Shown: positions 11,848 to 20,587, counted from the stretch's first letter. The stretch: DNA of 64,000 nucleotides from Sphingobium ummariense RL-3 (GCF_000447205.1 NZ_AUWY01000091.1:1-64000), one strand, 5' to 3'. Translations and numbers: made by a program. The notes: generated by a model from the sequence alone, not told the origin.

Positions 11848-12851
11848 TGACGACCCGCGTCCTCGCCGGCCGCCAGGTTCGGCCGGTTGGCCTCGGCTGC
11901 ATGAATATCGCATGGGCCTACGGAAAACCGCCATCGCGCGAGGACGCTGTCGCGCTTTTCCGACATGCGCTGGACGCGGGCTGCGACCATTTCGACACGG
12001 CCAATATCTACGGCGACGGGGTCAGCGAAGAGATTCTCGGCGAAGCGATCATGGATCGGCGCGAGGACTTCCTGCTCGCGACCAAGACCGGCATTCTCGT
12101 AGACGGTCCGCGCCGGGGCGTGGATTGCAGCCCGGCATCGATAACGGCATCCCTGGACGCGAGCCTCAAGCGGCTCGGCACGGATCATATCGACCTGTTC
12201 TACATGCACCGTTTCGATCCGAAGGTGCCGATTGCGGACTCCGTGGGTGCCATGGTCCGCGCGATAGAGGCGGGGAAAATTCGCGCCTATGGCGTATCCG
12301 AATGGTCTGCCGCCCATGTGCGGGAGGCGCATGCAGTCCATCCCATGGCGGCCGTCCAGACCGAATATTCGCCATGGACAAGGAATGTCGAACTCGGCGT
12401 CTTGGAGACGACGCGAGAGTTGGGGATCGCCCTCGTGGCATTCTCTCCCCTGGCTCGAGGCGCATTGGCGGGCGAATTGCGGGACGTGGGCGCGCTGGTG
12501 GAGAAAGACCTGCGACGCTCCCACCCGCGCTTCACGCCCGAAAACTGGGCCGATAACCGCAAGCTTATCGATGGTTTCGACCTTCTCGCCGCCGAGGCAG
12601 GAATGACGCCCGCGCAATTGTCCCTGACCTGGGTTCTCTCGCGTGGAAGCCATGTCCACGCCATTCCCGGCACGCGTTCCTCGGAGCATTTTGACCAGAA
12701 TCATGCGGCGAGCGACCTGCTCGTGGCGCCCGAAATGCTCGACCGTATTGGCGCGCTCATCAATCAGGATAGCGTCCACGGACACCGCTATCCGGAAACC
12801 ATGCGAGGCACGATCGACACCGAGGATTTCGGTCCATCAAGCCGGACATAG
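11847..12851 (+). CDS. aldo/keto reductase at the end of the lig operon
   Basis: A 334-residue NADP-dependent aldo/keto reductase with the barrel fold. The catalytic tetrad is visible: Asp and Tyr in FDTANIYGDG (near residues 50-58), Lys in LLATKTG (near 78), and His in FYMHRFD (near 117). The cofactor-binding end is HAIPGTRSSEHFDQN near 270. The start overlaps the ligC stop by one base, so it is translated with the pathway enzymes. The classic 4,5-pathway has no reductase step. It may act on aromatic aldehydes feeding into protocatechuate or on the semialdehyde intermediate. That role is inference. Confidence 0.82.
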   Translation: MTTRVLAGRQVRPVGLGCMNIAWAYGKPPSREDAVALFRHALDAGCDHFDTANIYGDGVSEEILGEAIMDRREDFLLATKTGILVDGPRRGVDCSPASITASLDASLKRLGTDHIDLFYMHRFDPKVPIADSVGAMVRAIEAGKIRAYGVSEWSAAHVREAHAVHPMAAVQTEYSPWTRNVELGVLETTRELGIALVAFSPLARGALAGELRDVGALVEKDLRRSHPRFTPENWADNRKLIDGFDLLAAEAGMTPAQLSLTWVLSRGSHVHAIPGTRSSEHFDQNHAASDLLVAPEMLDRIGALINQDSVHGHRYPETMRGTIDTEDFGPSSRT

Positions 12852-12876
12852 CGCCGTAATCCGGGCAGAGATCAAC

Positions 12877-14217
12877 CTAGAATATGAGCCTGAACAACGC
12901 GCCGCCTGAAGGCGCGCTGTCGATCTCGATGCTGCCGTCATGCGCGAGCAGCACCTGTCGCGCCAAGCTCAAGCCGATGCCGCTGCCGGTCTTCTTGGTG
13001 GTGAAGAAGGGAAGGAAGATGTCATGGCGCAGTTCTTCGGGCACTCCCTTGCCATTGTCCGCCACCTCGATCCGGGTACGTCCGGCGCCGGCGAGCGAGA
13101 TGGTGAGCGAAACCTCCGGCTGGTCGCGATACAATTCCGCCGCATCGGCTGCATTGCGCAACAGATTGATGACGACCTGCGCCAACAGATCGGGATCTGC
13201 GTCAATGCGATGATCGTCCGGCGTGACACCGACATCCAGCCGGATGCGTGATCGATCATCGTCGGCGACGAACAGCTTGGCCAGTTCGTCGGCAAAGGGG
13301 CGCGCAGCGAAGATGCGGCGGTGAACCTGCGGCGGACGGGTGATCGTGCGATAGGTTTCCACGAAATGCATGACCCCATCGGCACGCCGCGCCAGCGTAT
13401 CGACCGCCGCGCGGGCATCCGCGATCAGGGGATCACCGTTCGCATCGGCCTGCGCCATAAGGTCCGATGCCGTACGCGCCAGCGACGTCACGGGGGTCAT
13501 CGAATTCATGATCTCGTGGGTCAGCACGCGGATCAGATCGCTCTGCGCCGCCACTTCGACCGCGTTCAGCGCCTGCTGGATCACCTGCACGGCGATCACC
13601 CGCGTCGCGCCCCCAAATCGGGTCAGGCTGGCGCAGCGGACCAACACGCGCTGAGGCCCAATGTCGGTTTCAATCAGCATGGTCTGGCTGCGACCAGGCT
13701 CCAGGCCGGTCAGGGTTGCCGCGAAATCGCCGCCATAGGGAGCGTAGTCGTCCGGGCGCACGCCGACATGGCGGTTGAACAACTTGCGCGCGGCCTTGTT
13801 GACTGGCTCGATTCGGCCGTCCGGGTCGATCGTCAGCAGGGCGGCGGGCGCGTCGTCGGCCAGCGCCTCGTAGAACCGTGATGCCTCCTGCAACCGCACG
13901 CGCTCGTCCCGCAATTTGCGAATGGCGCGATCGAGCGCTTCGCCCAGCTGGTCGAAACCACTGTCCGACCCGGGGCGCGCGAAGCGGGCCTGCAAGTCGC
14001 CGAACTCGATCGCCTCGACGAAGCGGGCCAGTTCGAAATTGGTCCGCCGGACATGACGCCACAGGCCGAGGCCGCTGGCCACGACACCGATCGAACACAG
14101 GATGCGGACCGCGCCCAGATCGGGCGTCAGCAGCGACCAGGCAAGCGCCGCGAGGCAGGCCATCGTGATGGCAAGGCGGAGAGCCAAGCCTGCCGAGTAA
14201 TGGCGATCAAAGCCCAT
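12877..14217 (-). CDS. sensor histidine kinase of an NtrC-type two-component system
   Basis: Membrane histidine kinase of 446 residues. Two short hydrophobic segments lie in the first 55 residues, so there is almost no periplasmic domain. A HAMP-like linker and a PAS-like region (ALLTIDPDGRIEPVNKAARK, near 130) follow. The phosphoacceptor His is in LTHEIMNSMTPVTSL near 240. The ATPase domain has VVINLLRNAADAA (N box), VADNGKGVP (G1) and TTKKTGSGIGLSLAR (F/G2). The start overlaps the end of the response-regulator gene by 11 nt, so they form one operon. It probably senses envelope or membrane signals for the adjacent ABC transporter. Signal unknown. Confidence 0.88.
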   Translation of the reverse strand: MGFDRHYSAGLALRLAITMACLAALAWSLLTPDLGAVRILCSIGVVASGLGLWRHVRRTNFELARFVEAIEFGDLQARFARPGSDSGFDQLGEALDRAIRKLRDERVRLQEASRFYEALADDAPAALLTIDPDGRIEPVNKAARKLFNRHVGVRPDDYAPYGGDFAATLTGLEPGRSQTMLIETDIGPQRVLVRCASLTRFGGATRVIAVQVIQQALNAVEVAAQSDLIRVLTHEIMNSMTPVTSLARTASDLMAQADANGDPLIADARAAVDTLARRADGVMHFVETYRTITRPPQVHRRIFAARPFADELAKLFVADDDRSRIRLDVGVTPDDHRIDADPDLLAQVVINLLRNAADAAELYRDQPEVSLTISLAGAGRTRIEVADNGKGVPEELRHDIFLPFFTTKKTGSGIGLSLARQVLLAHDGSIEIDSAPSGGALFRLIF

Positions 14218-15616
14218 GTTTTTCCATGCGGCGATAGAGGGAGGCGCGGGTCAGGCCCAGTTCGGCCGCCGCGCTGGAGATATTATAGCCATGCTTCGTC
14301 AGCGCGGCCTCCACCAGCCGGCGTTCGACCCGCTCCAGATTCATGTCGTCGGGCGCAGGCGCAGCCTCCACCACCGCTGCCCGGTCGATCCGCACCGGCG
14401 CGGTACCCTCTTGCGGGCGCAAAGGGATGTCCTCGATCGTAAAGGGCGCGTCCCCAGCCAGGATCACCGCCCGTTCGATCGCATGGCGCAGAGCACGGAC
14501 ATTGCCCGGCCACTCATAGGCGACCAGCGCCGCCATCAGGTCCGTCGCGATCGGATGAACCGGGCGCATATATTTGCGGGCATAGAGGGCGTGAAAATGA
14601 GCAACAAGCGCGGGAATATCTTCCCGTCTCTCGCGCAGGGGCGGCAGCATGATCTCCACCGTATTGAGCCGGAACAGCAGATCCTGGCGGAAGCGCCGCT
14701 CATCGGCGATCTGTCCTGCGCTGAGGTTCGTGGCGGCGATCACGCGAATGTCGACCGGCACCGCCTTGTTGGCGCCCACCGGCGTGACCTTGCGCTGCTC
14801 CAGCGCGGTCAGCAGCTTGGGCTGCAGATGCAGCGGCAGGTTACCGATCTCGTCGAGGAAGAGCGTGCCGCCATCCGCCGCCTGCAACCGACCGATCCGA
14901 TCGGTCCTGGCATCGGTGAACGCCCCCTTCACATGGCCGAACAGTTCCGAATCAATCACGCTTTCCGCGACCGCGCCCAGATCGACCGTCAGCATGATCC
15001 GGTCCGAACGGCGGGATCGGCGATGCAGTTCGCGTGCGACCAGTTCCTTTCCCGTGCCGTTCTCGCCCAGGATCAGGACGTTCGCATCGGTGGGCGCCGC
15101 GCGGTCGATAAGCTGCTGGACCCGCGCCATGGCGGGCGATGTTCCCAACAGAGGCGTCTCCCCCGACGGTGCGGCGGCGATGAGCGCCACCTCATCCCGT
15201 TCCGCCGCTATTCTGCGGGAAGCGCGCAAGGACGCGGCTGTGCGGACCGTGGCAAGCAGCCGCTCGTTCGACCAGGGCTTTGTAACGAAGTCGGTCGCGC
15301 CCCGCTTCATCGCTTCGATGGCGATCTGGACACCGGCATGCGCCGTGATCATCACGATCACGGCTTGGGGATCCCGCTGCAGGAAGCGACCGAGCCATTC
15401 GAAGCCCTCCGCCGCATTGGTCGCCCCGCGCGAGAAATTGGCGTCGAGCAGGATCGCTTCGGGCGTCCGCCCCCCGATCGCAGCATAGGCGGCCTCCGGG
15501 TCGGAATAGGTCAGGACTTCGGTAAAGATGCTCCGCAGCAGCAGGCGTGCTGCCAGCAATATGTCGTCATCGTCGTCGATGACCACGCACAGTTCAAAAG
15601 GCTTCGCCTGGGTCAT
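14207..15616 (-). CDS. NtrC-family sigma-54-dependent response regulator
   Basis: A 469-residue activator with three domains. The receiver (about 5-125) has VVIDDDDDILLAA, the phosphoacceptor Asp in AILLDANF, and Lys in VTKPW. The AAA+ domain (about 155-380) has Walker A GENGTGKE, Walker B GGTLFLDEIGNL and the arginine finger region RFRQDLLFRLN. The Fis-type HTH lies at the end (NISSAAAELGLTRASLYRRM). The sigma-54-contacting loop reads GAFTDA instead of GAFTGA; the key Thr is kept. ATG 15616 lies two bases from a predicted operator pair. A longer start at 15655 is less likely. It should activate the divergent transporter operon from the sigma-54 promoter at 15720. Confidence 0.9.
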   Translation of the reverse strand: MTQAKPFELCVVIDDDDDILLAARLLLRSIFTEVLTYSDPEAAYAAIGGRTPEAILLDANFSRGATNAAEGFEWLGRFLQRDPQAVIVMITAHAGVQIAIEAMKRGATDFVTKPWSNERLLATVRTAASLRASRRIAAERDEVALIAAAPSGETPLLGTSPAMARVQQLIDRAAPTDANVLILGENGTGKELVARELHRRSRRSDRIMLTVDLGAVAESVIDSELFGHVKGAFTDARTDRIGRLQAADGGTLFLDEIGNLPLHLQPKLLTALEQRKVTPVGANKAVPVDIRVIAATNLSAGQIADERRFRQDLLFRLNTVEIMLPPLRERREDIPALVAHFHALYARKYMRPVHPIATDLMAALVAYEWPGNVRALRHAIERAVILAGDAPFTIEDIPLRPQEGTAPVRIDRAAVVEAAPAPDDMNLERVERRLVEAALTKHGYNISSAAAELGLTRASLYRRMEKHGL

Positions 15617-15617
15617 G

Positions 15618-15654
15618 TGTCCGCTTCCGTACAGCGCCTGTCCAGAAGCGTGCA
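15618..15654. promoter_or_regulatory. paired dyad operators (set A), probable enhancer for the response regulator
   Basis: Two 16-bp dyads, TGTCCG-CTTC-CGTACA (15618-15633) and TGTCCA-GAAG-CGTGCA (15639-15654), start exactly 21 bp apart, two helical turns. They lie about 110 bp upstream of the predicted sigma-54 start site, the usual enhancer distance. They also lie directly upstream of the regulator gene. Together with set B they fit a consensus near TGTCCG-N4-CGGACA. Confidence 0.65.
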
Positions 15655-15719
15655 ATCAATATCCATGCCAATGCCGCCTGTGGCGCTCGTCCTCCAGAAA
15701 ATCCCGTGCGCGCGGGGAT

Positions 15720-15734
15720 TGGCACGCGATTTGC
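15720..15734 (+). promoter_or_regulatory. sigma-54 (-24/-12) promoter of the transporter operon
   Basis: TGGCACG-CGAT-TTGC matches the -24/-12 consensus TGGCACG-N4-TTGC exactly. The GG and GC elements are 12 bp apart as required. It points to the small secreted protein, HlyD, ATPase and permease genes. Transcription would start near 15746. A sigma-54 activator gene ends 104 bp away on the other strand, making an activator-promoter pair. Confidence 0.8.
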
Positions 15735-15784
15735 GAAAGGAGTCCGGCAAAGGGCGCTGCCCCCTGTTGAACCGGAGACCGACG

Positions 15785-15985
15785 ATGCACCGCCAGCCTG
15801 GCTTCTCGCTACCCAAGATGCTTGCCGCAACCTTCGGGCTCGCCGCGGTTTTGCTGGTGATGATCGCGCCACGGGCGGCGTCGCATCCCGTCGGTTGCGA
15901 GATGGCGAAAAGCGCCGCGGCGGAATGTGTCCGCCGTCATGGTGGCATGGAAGCAGCCGCGCGCTGCACGCCTTATCTCGCCTGA
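15785..15985 (+). CDS. small secreted Cys-containing protein at the head of the transporter operon
   Basis: A 66-residue protein, not recognised. It starts with a signal-peptide-like segment: a basic N-end, then the hydrophobic stretch MLAATFGLAAVLLVMIAPRA, with likely cleavage near AAS-HP. The mature part is only about 32 residues and holds three Cys (VGCEMAK, AECVRR, ARCTPY), so it could be disulphide-bonded or bind metal in the periplasm. ATG 15785 has CGGAGA upstream and is the first gene after the sigma-54 promoter. It is missed by simple calling because a longer spurious frame covers it. It may be the sensed or exported molecule of this transporter; that is a guess. Confidence 0.55.
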   Translation: MHRQPGFSLPKMLAATFGLAAVLLVMIAPRAASHPVGCEMAKSAAAECVRRHGGMEAAARCTPYLA

Positions 15986-16022
15986 TGTTCGAAATCGGAC
16001 AAAACATGACCGAAATCGGACA
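15986..16022. promoter_or_regulatory. paired dyad operators (set B) before the HlyD gene
   Basis: TGTTCG-AAAT-CGGACA (15986-16001) and TGACCG-AAAT-CGGACA (16007-16022) again start 21 bp apart. Each is one base from a perfect dyad. They fill the gap between the small gene and hlyD. They share half-sites and spacing with set A, so the same dimeric regulator probably binds both. Confidence 0.6.
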
Positions 16023-16037
16023 GGGGAGCGTTGGGGC

Positions 16038-17354
16038 GTGAGCGTCGTCAGCATGCAGGCTGATACGAAGCCATTGGATCAGCCCCGCAGCGGCGGTGCC
16101 ATGGATCGGGTCGTGGCACGCCGGACGCTGCCGTTGCGCGCGAAGATCGCGCTGGGTGCCATGGGCGCCGTCACCCTGCTCGGCCTCGGCTGGTATTATA
16201 TGCCGCAAGGCGACAGTCAGACCGTTCCGGCGGATCGCATCATCGTGTCGACCGTCACGCAAGGCCGGTTCGACGATTTCCTTCCTCTGCGCGCCCGCGT
16301 CACCCCGCTCATCACCGTCTATCTGGATGCGATCGAAGGCGGACGGGTCGAGGAGGTACTGGTTGAGGACGGCGCGACCGTCCAGAAAGGCCAGTTGCTT
16401 GCGCGCCTGTCCAATGCGGAACTGCAGCTCTCGGTGCTCGCCCGCCAAACCGAGGTGACGCAGCAGCTCAACTCGATGCGCAGCCAGGAACTGGCGCTGT
16501 CGCAGAACCGCCTGGCCAACAGCCGGGCCTTGCTGGAAGCCGAACTCGACCTCAAAAAGGCGCAGCGGCAATATGAGCGGGAGGCTCCGCTGGCTGAGCG
16601 CGGTTTCGTGGCCGGCCGGACCTTCGCCGATACACGCGACACCTTTGCCTACCAGCGCGATCGTCGTGCCGTATTGGCGCAGACCCAGCGCACCGACGAA
16701 CGGCTGCAATCGAGCCAGCTGGCTCAGTTGCGGGCCTCGGCCGAAACTCTGCAGTCGAGCTTGGCGGTTGCGCGGGCCAGCCTGGAGGCGCTGGACCTGC
16801 GCGCGCCGGTAGCCGGCACCGTCTCGGCCTTCTCGATCCAGGTCGGCCAGTCCATGGCTCGGGGCGAACGGCTGGGCCAGATCGACAGCCCCGGCCGCAA
16901 CAAGCTGGTCGCCGGAATCGACGAATATTATCTGCCCCGCGTCCAGCTGGGCCAGGCCGCTGCTGTCGAATGGAACGGCAAGACCTATCGCATGAAGGTC
17001 GCGAAAATCTACCCGACGGTGCGCAACGGCCAGTTCGAGACCGACCTGCAATTTCTCGACGGCGAACCACCGCAGATCCAGCGCGGCCAGACGCTACAGG
17101 TGAAGCTCACCCTGGGCGACCCCGTTCGTGCGCGCCTGATCCCCAACGGCAGTTTCTACAACGATACCGGCGGCAGCTGGGTGTTCGTGGTGACGCCCGA
17201 CGGCCGCGAAGCGGTGAAGCGCGCGGTCCGGCTGGGCCGCCGCAACGCCGACTTCATCGAAATCCTCGACGGCCTCCAGCCCGGCGAGAAGGTGCTCACA
17301 TCCCCTTATACCGGGTTCGCCGACAAGGATCGGTTGGTCCTGGAAAAGAAGTGA
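16038..17354 (+). CDS. HlyD-family periplasmic adaptor of a MacB-like ABC system
   Basis: Adaptor of 438 residues with a single N-terminal membrane helix (about residues 42-57, LGAMGAVTLLGLGWYYMP). The lipoyl half-motifs are IEGGRVEEVLVEDGATVQKG near 97 and LRAPVAGTVSAFSIQVGQ near 255, with a long coiled-coil hairpin between them. Beta-barrel and membrane-proximal domains follow. It links the ABC permease to an outer-membrane channel, not seen here. The GTG at 16038 has GGGGAG 9 nt upstream; ATG 16053 is an alternative. It follows the operator pair at 15986-16022, and the ATPase gene starts 11 bp after it. Not RND-type: the next genes are ABC subunits. Confidence 0.87.
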   Translation: MSVVSMQADTKPLDQPRSGGAMDRVVARRTLPLRAKIALGAMGAVTLLGLGWYYMPQGDSQTVPADRIIVSTVTQGRFDDFLPLRARVTPLITVYLDAIEGGRVEEVLVEDGATVQKGQLLARLSNAELQLSVLARQTEVTQQLNSMRSQELALSQNRLANSRALLEAELDLKKAQRQYEREAPLAERGFVAGRTFADTRDTFAYQRDRRAVLAQTQRTDERLQSSQLAQLRASAETLQSSLAVARASLEALDLRAPVAGTVSAFSIQVGQSMARGERLGQIDSPGRNKLVAGIDEYYLPRVQLGQAAAVEWNGKTYRMKVAKIYPTVRNGQFETDLQFLDGEPPQIQRGQTLQVKLTLGDPVRARLIPNGSFYNDTGGSWVFVVTPDGREAVKRAVRLGRRNADFIEILDGLQPGEKVLTSPYTGFADKDRLVLEKK

Positions 17355-17365
17355 AAGGCAAAGAC

Positions 17366-18058
17366 ATGACTCAAGCGATGCTCAGCCTGCGGGAACTCAG
17401 CCGTGTCTACCGGACCGACATGGTCGAAACGACCGCGTTGGACTCGATCGATCTCGATATTTTTGAAGGAGAGTTCGTCGCGATCATGGGGCCGTCAGGC
17501 TGCGGCAAGTCCACACTGCTGAACGTGATCGGCATGCTCGACAGTCCTTCCAGCGGTTCCTATCGCTTCGGCGAGATCGAGGTCGGCGGCCTGCCCGAAC
17601 CCAAGCTGGCCGGCATCCGCAAGACCCATCTCGGCTTCATCTTCCAGAGCTTCAACCTGATCGACGAGCTGACAGTTGCGGAGAATATCGAGCTGGCGCT
17701 GCTCTACCATGCAATGCCGCCGGCCGTCCGCAAGGCCAAGGTCGCGGCGGTGATGGACCGGGTGGGCATCGCCCATCGCGCCCGCCATCGGCCCAACCAG
17801 CTGTCGGGCGGTCAGCAGCAGCGCGTCGCCGTCGCCCGCGCCCTGGTGGCCGAGCCGCGCCTTATCCTGGCGGACGAACCCACGGGCAATCTCGACACCA
17901 GCCATGGCGAGGAGGTGATGAAGATGCTCCAGACGCTCAACGCCGAAGGCGCGACCATTGTCATGGTCACCCATTCGCCCGCCCATGCCGATTACGCCAG
18001 CCGCGTCGTCCACATGCTGGACGGCCGCATCCTGCAGGAACGCCGCCGCGCCGCCTGA
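17366..18058 (+). CDS. ABC transporter ATPase (MacB/LolD type)
   Basis: A 230-residue nucleotide-binding subunit. Walker A is GPSGCGKST (near residue 42), the Q-loop GFIFQSFNL, the signature [15 protein letters not shown] near 140, Walker [13 protein letters not shown], and the switch His in VMVTHSP. The closest class is the MacB/LolD/FtsE group that powers mechanotransmission permeases instead of pore transport. It lies between the HlyD adaptor and the FtsX-like permease, consistent with a three-part efflux or lipoprotein-handling machine. ATG 17366 gives the start [11 protein letters not shown]. Confidence 0.92.
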   Translation: MTQAMLSLRELSRVYRTDMVETTALDSIDLDIFEGEFVAIMGPSGCGKSTLLNVIGMLDSPSSGSYRFGEIEVGGLPEPKLAGIRKTHLGFIFQSFNLIDELTVAENIELALLYHAMPPAVRKAKVAAVMDRVGIAHRARHRPNQLSGGQQQRVAVARALVAEPRLILADEPTGNLDTSHGEEVMKMLQTLNAEGATIVMVTHSPAHADYASRVVHMLDGRILQERRRAA

Positions 18059-18082
18059 CATCCCCACGCACGGAGAAGAGCC

Positions 18083-20587
18083 ATGTGGCGCAACTATCTG
18101 ACCGTTGGCCTGCGGTCGCTGCTGAAGAGCCGGACATATGCGGCGATCAACATCCTGGGCTTGGCCACGGGCATGGCCGCCTGCCTCATCATCCTGCTGT
18201 TCGTTCGCAACGAGCTGACCTTCGATGCGTGGCTGCCCGAAGCGGACCGGACTTTCCAGTTTCAGACCTACTACACCGATCCGAACAGCGGCGAGCGGGA
18301 CAATCTGCAAATGGCCCCCTATGTCGCGCAGGCGGCGCTGAAGAAGGATTTTCCGCAGATCGCGGCCGCGGTGCATCTTCTGACCGCCGGGCCGGTGGTG
18401 CTGCGCAATGGCGAAGCGAGCGAAATCAGCGACATGAAATATGTCGACGGGCCGGTGTTCGACGTGCTCGATCTTCCCCTGGTAAAAGGTGACCCGCGCA
18501 CCGCGCTCGCCAAGCCCGGTGATATGGTGCTGACCGAAAGTGAAGCGCAGCGCCGATTCGGCGACCAGAACCCGATGGGCCAGACCCTCACCCTGATCTC
18601 GCGGGGCATGTCGGCGGACTATCGCGTGACTGGCGTGCTGAAGGACTTGCCCAAGGCGTCGCATTTGAAAATCTCGATGCTCGCCCGCTATGATCCCGTC
18701 AGCTACTGGGCCGACACGCCCGACTTCCTGCGGCAATATGGCTGGCAGTCGGGCTGGGTCTATGTCCGCTTGAAGCCGGGTGCAGATGTCGCGGCGATCA
18801 ACGCCCAGCTGCCGCAATGGGAAAAGCGCAACATCCCTGACGAGTTTTTCGGGGGCCGCCGCCTGAACCAGGGCGATGATATGGACTTCGCGCTGGTCAA
18901 CGTCCGGGACGTCCATCTCGGCCATGCCCAAGGCGGTTCGATGTCACCGGGCAACGATCGCCGATCGATCATCACCTTCGCCATCGTCGCTGTCCTGATC
19001 CTGGGCATGGCTTGCGTGAATTTCGTCAACCTGGCGACCGCGCGCGCCAGCCAGCGCGCTCGCGAAGTAGCGCTGCGGAAGGTGCTGGGCGCCAATCGTC
19101 GCCAGTTGATCCTGCAGTTCATCGGCGAATCCGTCCTGATGTCGGCCGTCGCGATGCTGGTCGCGCTGGCGCTGACCGAATTGCTGCTGCCGCTGGTCAG
19201 CCAATTCCTGGGTGCGGACCTGACACTGCATTATTTCGGCAGCGACGGCCTGATTCTGCCCATCCTCGGGCTGGTGCTCGTCGTCGGGGTTGCCGGCGGC
19301 GCCTATCCGGCCTTCTATCTCTCCCGTTTCCAGCCCGCCCGCGTGCTCAAGGCGAACAAGTCGGCGGCCGATGCGGAAGGATCGGGCCGGTTGCGGAGCG
19401 CCCTGGTCGTGGCGCAATTCGCAGTATCCATCGGCCTGATCATCTGCACGGCCGTCGTCTATGCGCAGACATTGTACGCGCGCCATTCCGATCCCGGCTA
19501 CAGGCGCGAGGGGCTGATCCAGATTTCCGGCATCAGCCGCCGTCAGCTCGCGCCGGTCATGGATACGATCGTGCGTGAGATCGAAAAGGTCGACGGGGTT
19601 GTGGCAACGGGCCGCACGACGATCGGTATCGACACCAAGAACAACACCAACGCGGGCGTTATCGTCCCGGGTCGCGAAAACCCGATCAACATGGGCGTCT
19701 ATCAGGTCGATACCAAGTTCTTCGACACCATGGGCATCAGGCTTCTGGCCGGACGGCCCTTCGACATCAACCGCCCAATCGATGATTCCTACCGCCCCAT
19801 TCCGCAGGATCCCGCAGCCGAGCGCGCCTTTGCCGCACGCGGCGCCAATGCGGTGATCAACGAACTGGCGGTCCAGCGTCTCGGCTTCCGTTCGCCGCAG
19901 GAAGCCATCGGCAAGCAGGTTCGCATGGGTCTGGTGCAGGATGAATTTGGCGGAAGCGTCCCGGTCACCATCATCGGCGTGGTCCAGAACTCCCGTTTCC
20001 GTTCCGTCCGCGATCCGATGGACGCCATCTTTTTCTTCTACGATCGGGCACGCCATAACGAAATGCTGGTGCGTTACAGTGGCGACCCGGCCGCCGTGCT
20101 CGCCCGGATCGAAGCGGTGTGGAAGCGGCTGGCACCCGAAGTCCCCTTCAGCGCCAAGTTCGGCGACGATATCGTGCGCGATCTCTATCACGCGGAGGAA
20201 GCGCGCGCCCAGGCCTTTGCCGCTTTCGCCCTGCTGGCAGTGATCGTGGGTTGCCTCGGGCTGTTCGGACTGTCGGCCTTCACCGCTCAGCGCCGAACCA
20301 AGGAAATCGGCATCCGCAAAGTGCTCGGCGCCAGTACCTTGCGGATCGTCCAATTACTGGTCTGGCAGTTCAGCCGCCCCGTGCTCATCGCCAACCTTAT
20401 CGCCTGGCCGGTCGCCTGGTGGGTGATGCGCGACTGGCTGAACGGATTCGACGCGCGCATCACACTGACGCCCCTGCCCTTCCTGCTGGCGGGCGGCTTG
20501 GCGCTGCTGATCGCGGTGGCGACAATCGGCGCCCACAGCTTCCGCGTGGCACGCACAAACCCCATTCACGCCTTGCGCTATGAATGA
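18083..20587 (+). CDS. FtsX/MacB-type ABC permease
   Basis: Large permease of 834 residues with two copies of the MacB-FtsX architecture. The N-terminal helix (INILGLATGMAACLIILLFV, near 25-45) precedes a first periplasmic MacB_PCD-like domain. Three helices follow at about 295-430, including ARAREVALRKVLGA-type coupling text (RAREVALRKVLGANRRQLI). A second periplasmic domain with FDTMGIRLLAGRPFD comes next, then a final helix group with TKEIGIRKVLGAS near 730. This style, common in Bacteroidetes, is also known in Proteobacteria. It is the last gene of the sigma-54 operon. Substrate unknown: peptides, toxic lipids or lipoproteins are possible. Confidence 0.88.
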   Translation: MWRNYLTVGLRSLLKSRTYAAINILGLATGMAACLIILLFVRNELTFDAWLPEADRTFQFQTYYTDPNSGERDNLQMAPYVAQAALKKDFPQIAAAVHLLTAGPVVLRNGEASEISDMKYVDGPVFDVLDLPLVKGDPRTALAKPGDMVLTESEAQRRFGDQNPMGQTLTLISRGMSADYRVTGVLKDLPKASHLKISMLARYDPVSYWADTPDFLRQYGWQSGWVYVRLKPGADVAAINAQLPQWEKRNIPDEFFGGRRLNQGDDMDFALVNVRDVHLGHAQGGSMSPGNDRRSIITFAIVAVLILGMACVNFVNLATARASQRAREVALRKVLGANRRQLILQFIGESVLMSAVAMLVALALTELLLPLVSQFLGADLTLHYFGSDGLILPILGLVLVVGVAGGAYPAFYLSRFQPARVLKANKSAADAEGSGRLRSALVVAQFAVSIGLIICTAVVYAQTLYARHSDPGYRREGLIQISGISRRQLAPVMDTIVREIEKVDGVVATGRTTIGIDTKNNTNAGVIVPGRENPINMGVYQVDTKFFDTMGIRLLAGRPFDINRPIDDSYRPIPQDPAAERAFAARGANAVINELAVQRLGFRSPQEAIGKQVRMGLVQDEFGGSVPVTIIGVVQNSRFRSVRDPMDAIFFFYDRARHNEMLVRYSGDPAAVLARIEAVWKRLAPEVPFSAKFGDDIVRDLYHAEEARAQAFAAFALLAVIVGCLGLFGLSAFTAQRRTKEIGIRKVLGASTLRIVQLLVWQFSRPVLIANLIAWPVAWWVMRDWLNGFDARITLTPLPFLLAGGLALLIAVATIGAHSFRVARTNPIHALRYE

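Noticed and set aside
14216..15985. A 589-codon open frame on the plus strand
   Set aside because: It is antisense to the response regulator; only its last 67 codons (15785-15985) have a ribosome site and a sensible product.
16114..16128. A second sigma-54-like site, TGGCACG-CCGG-ACGC
   Set aside because: The GG and GC spacing is right, but the -12 half is poor (ACGC for TTGC) and it lies inside hlyD, so it would remove the adaptor's membrane anchor.
18083..20587. Possible fusion of two separate permeases
   Set aside because: The two halves are the normal repeated architecture of this permease type; no internal start or stop suggests a recent fusion.
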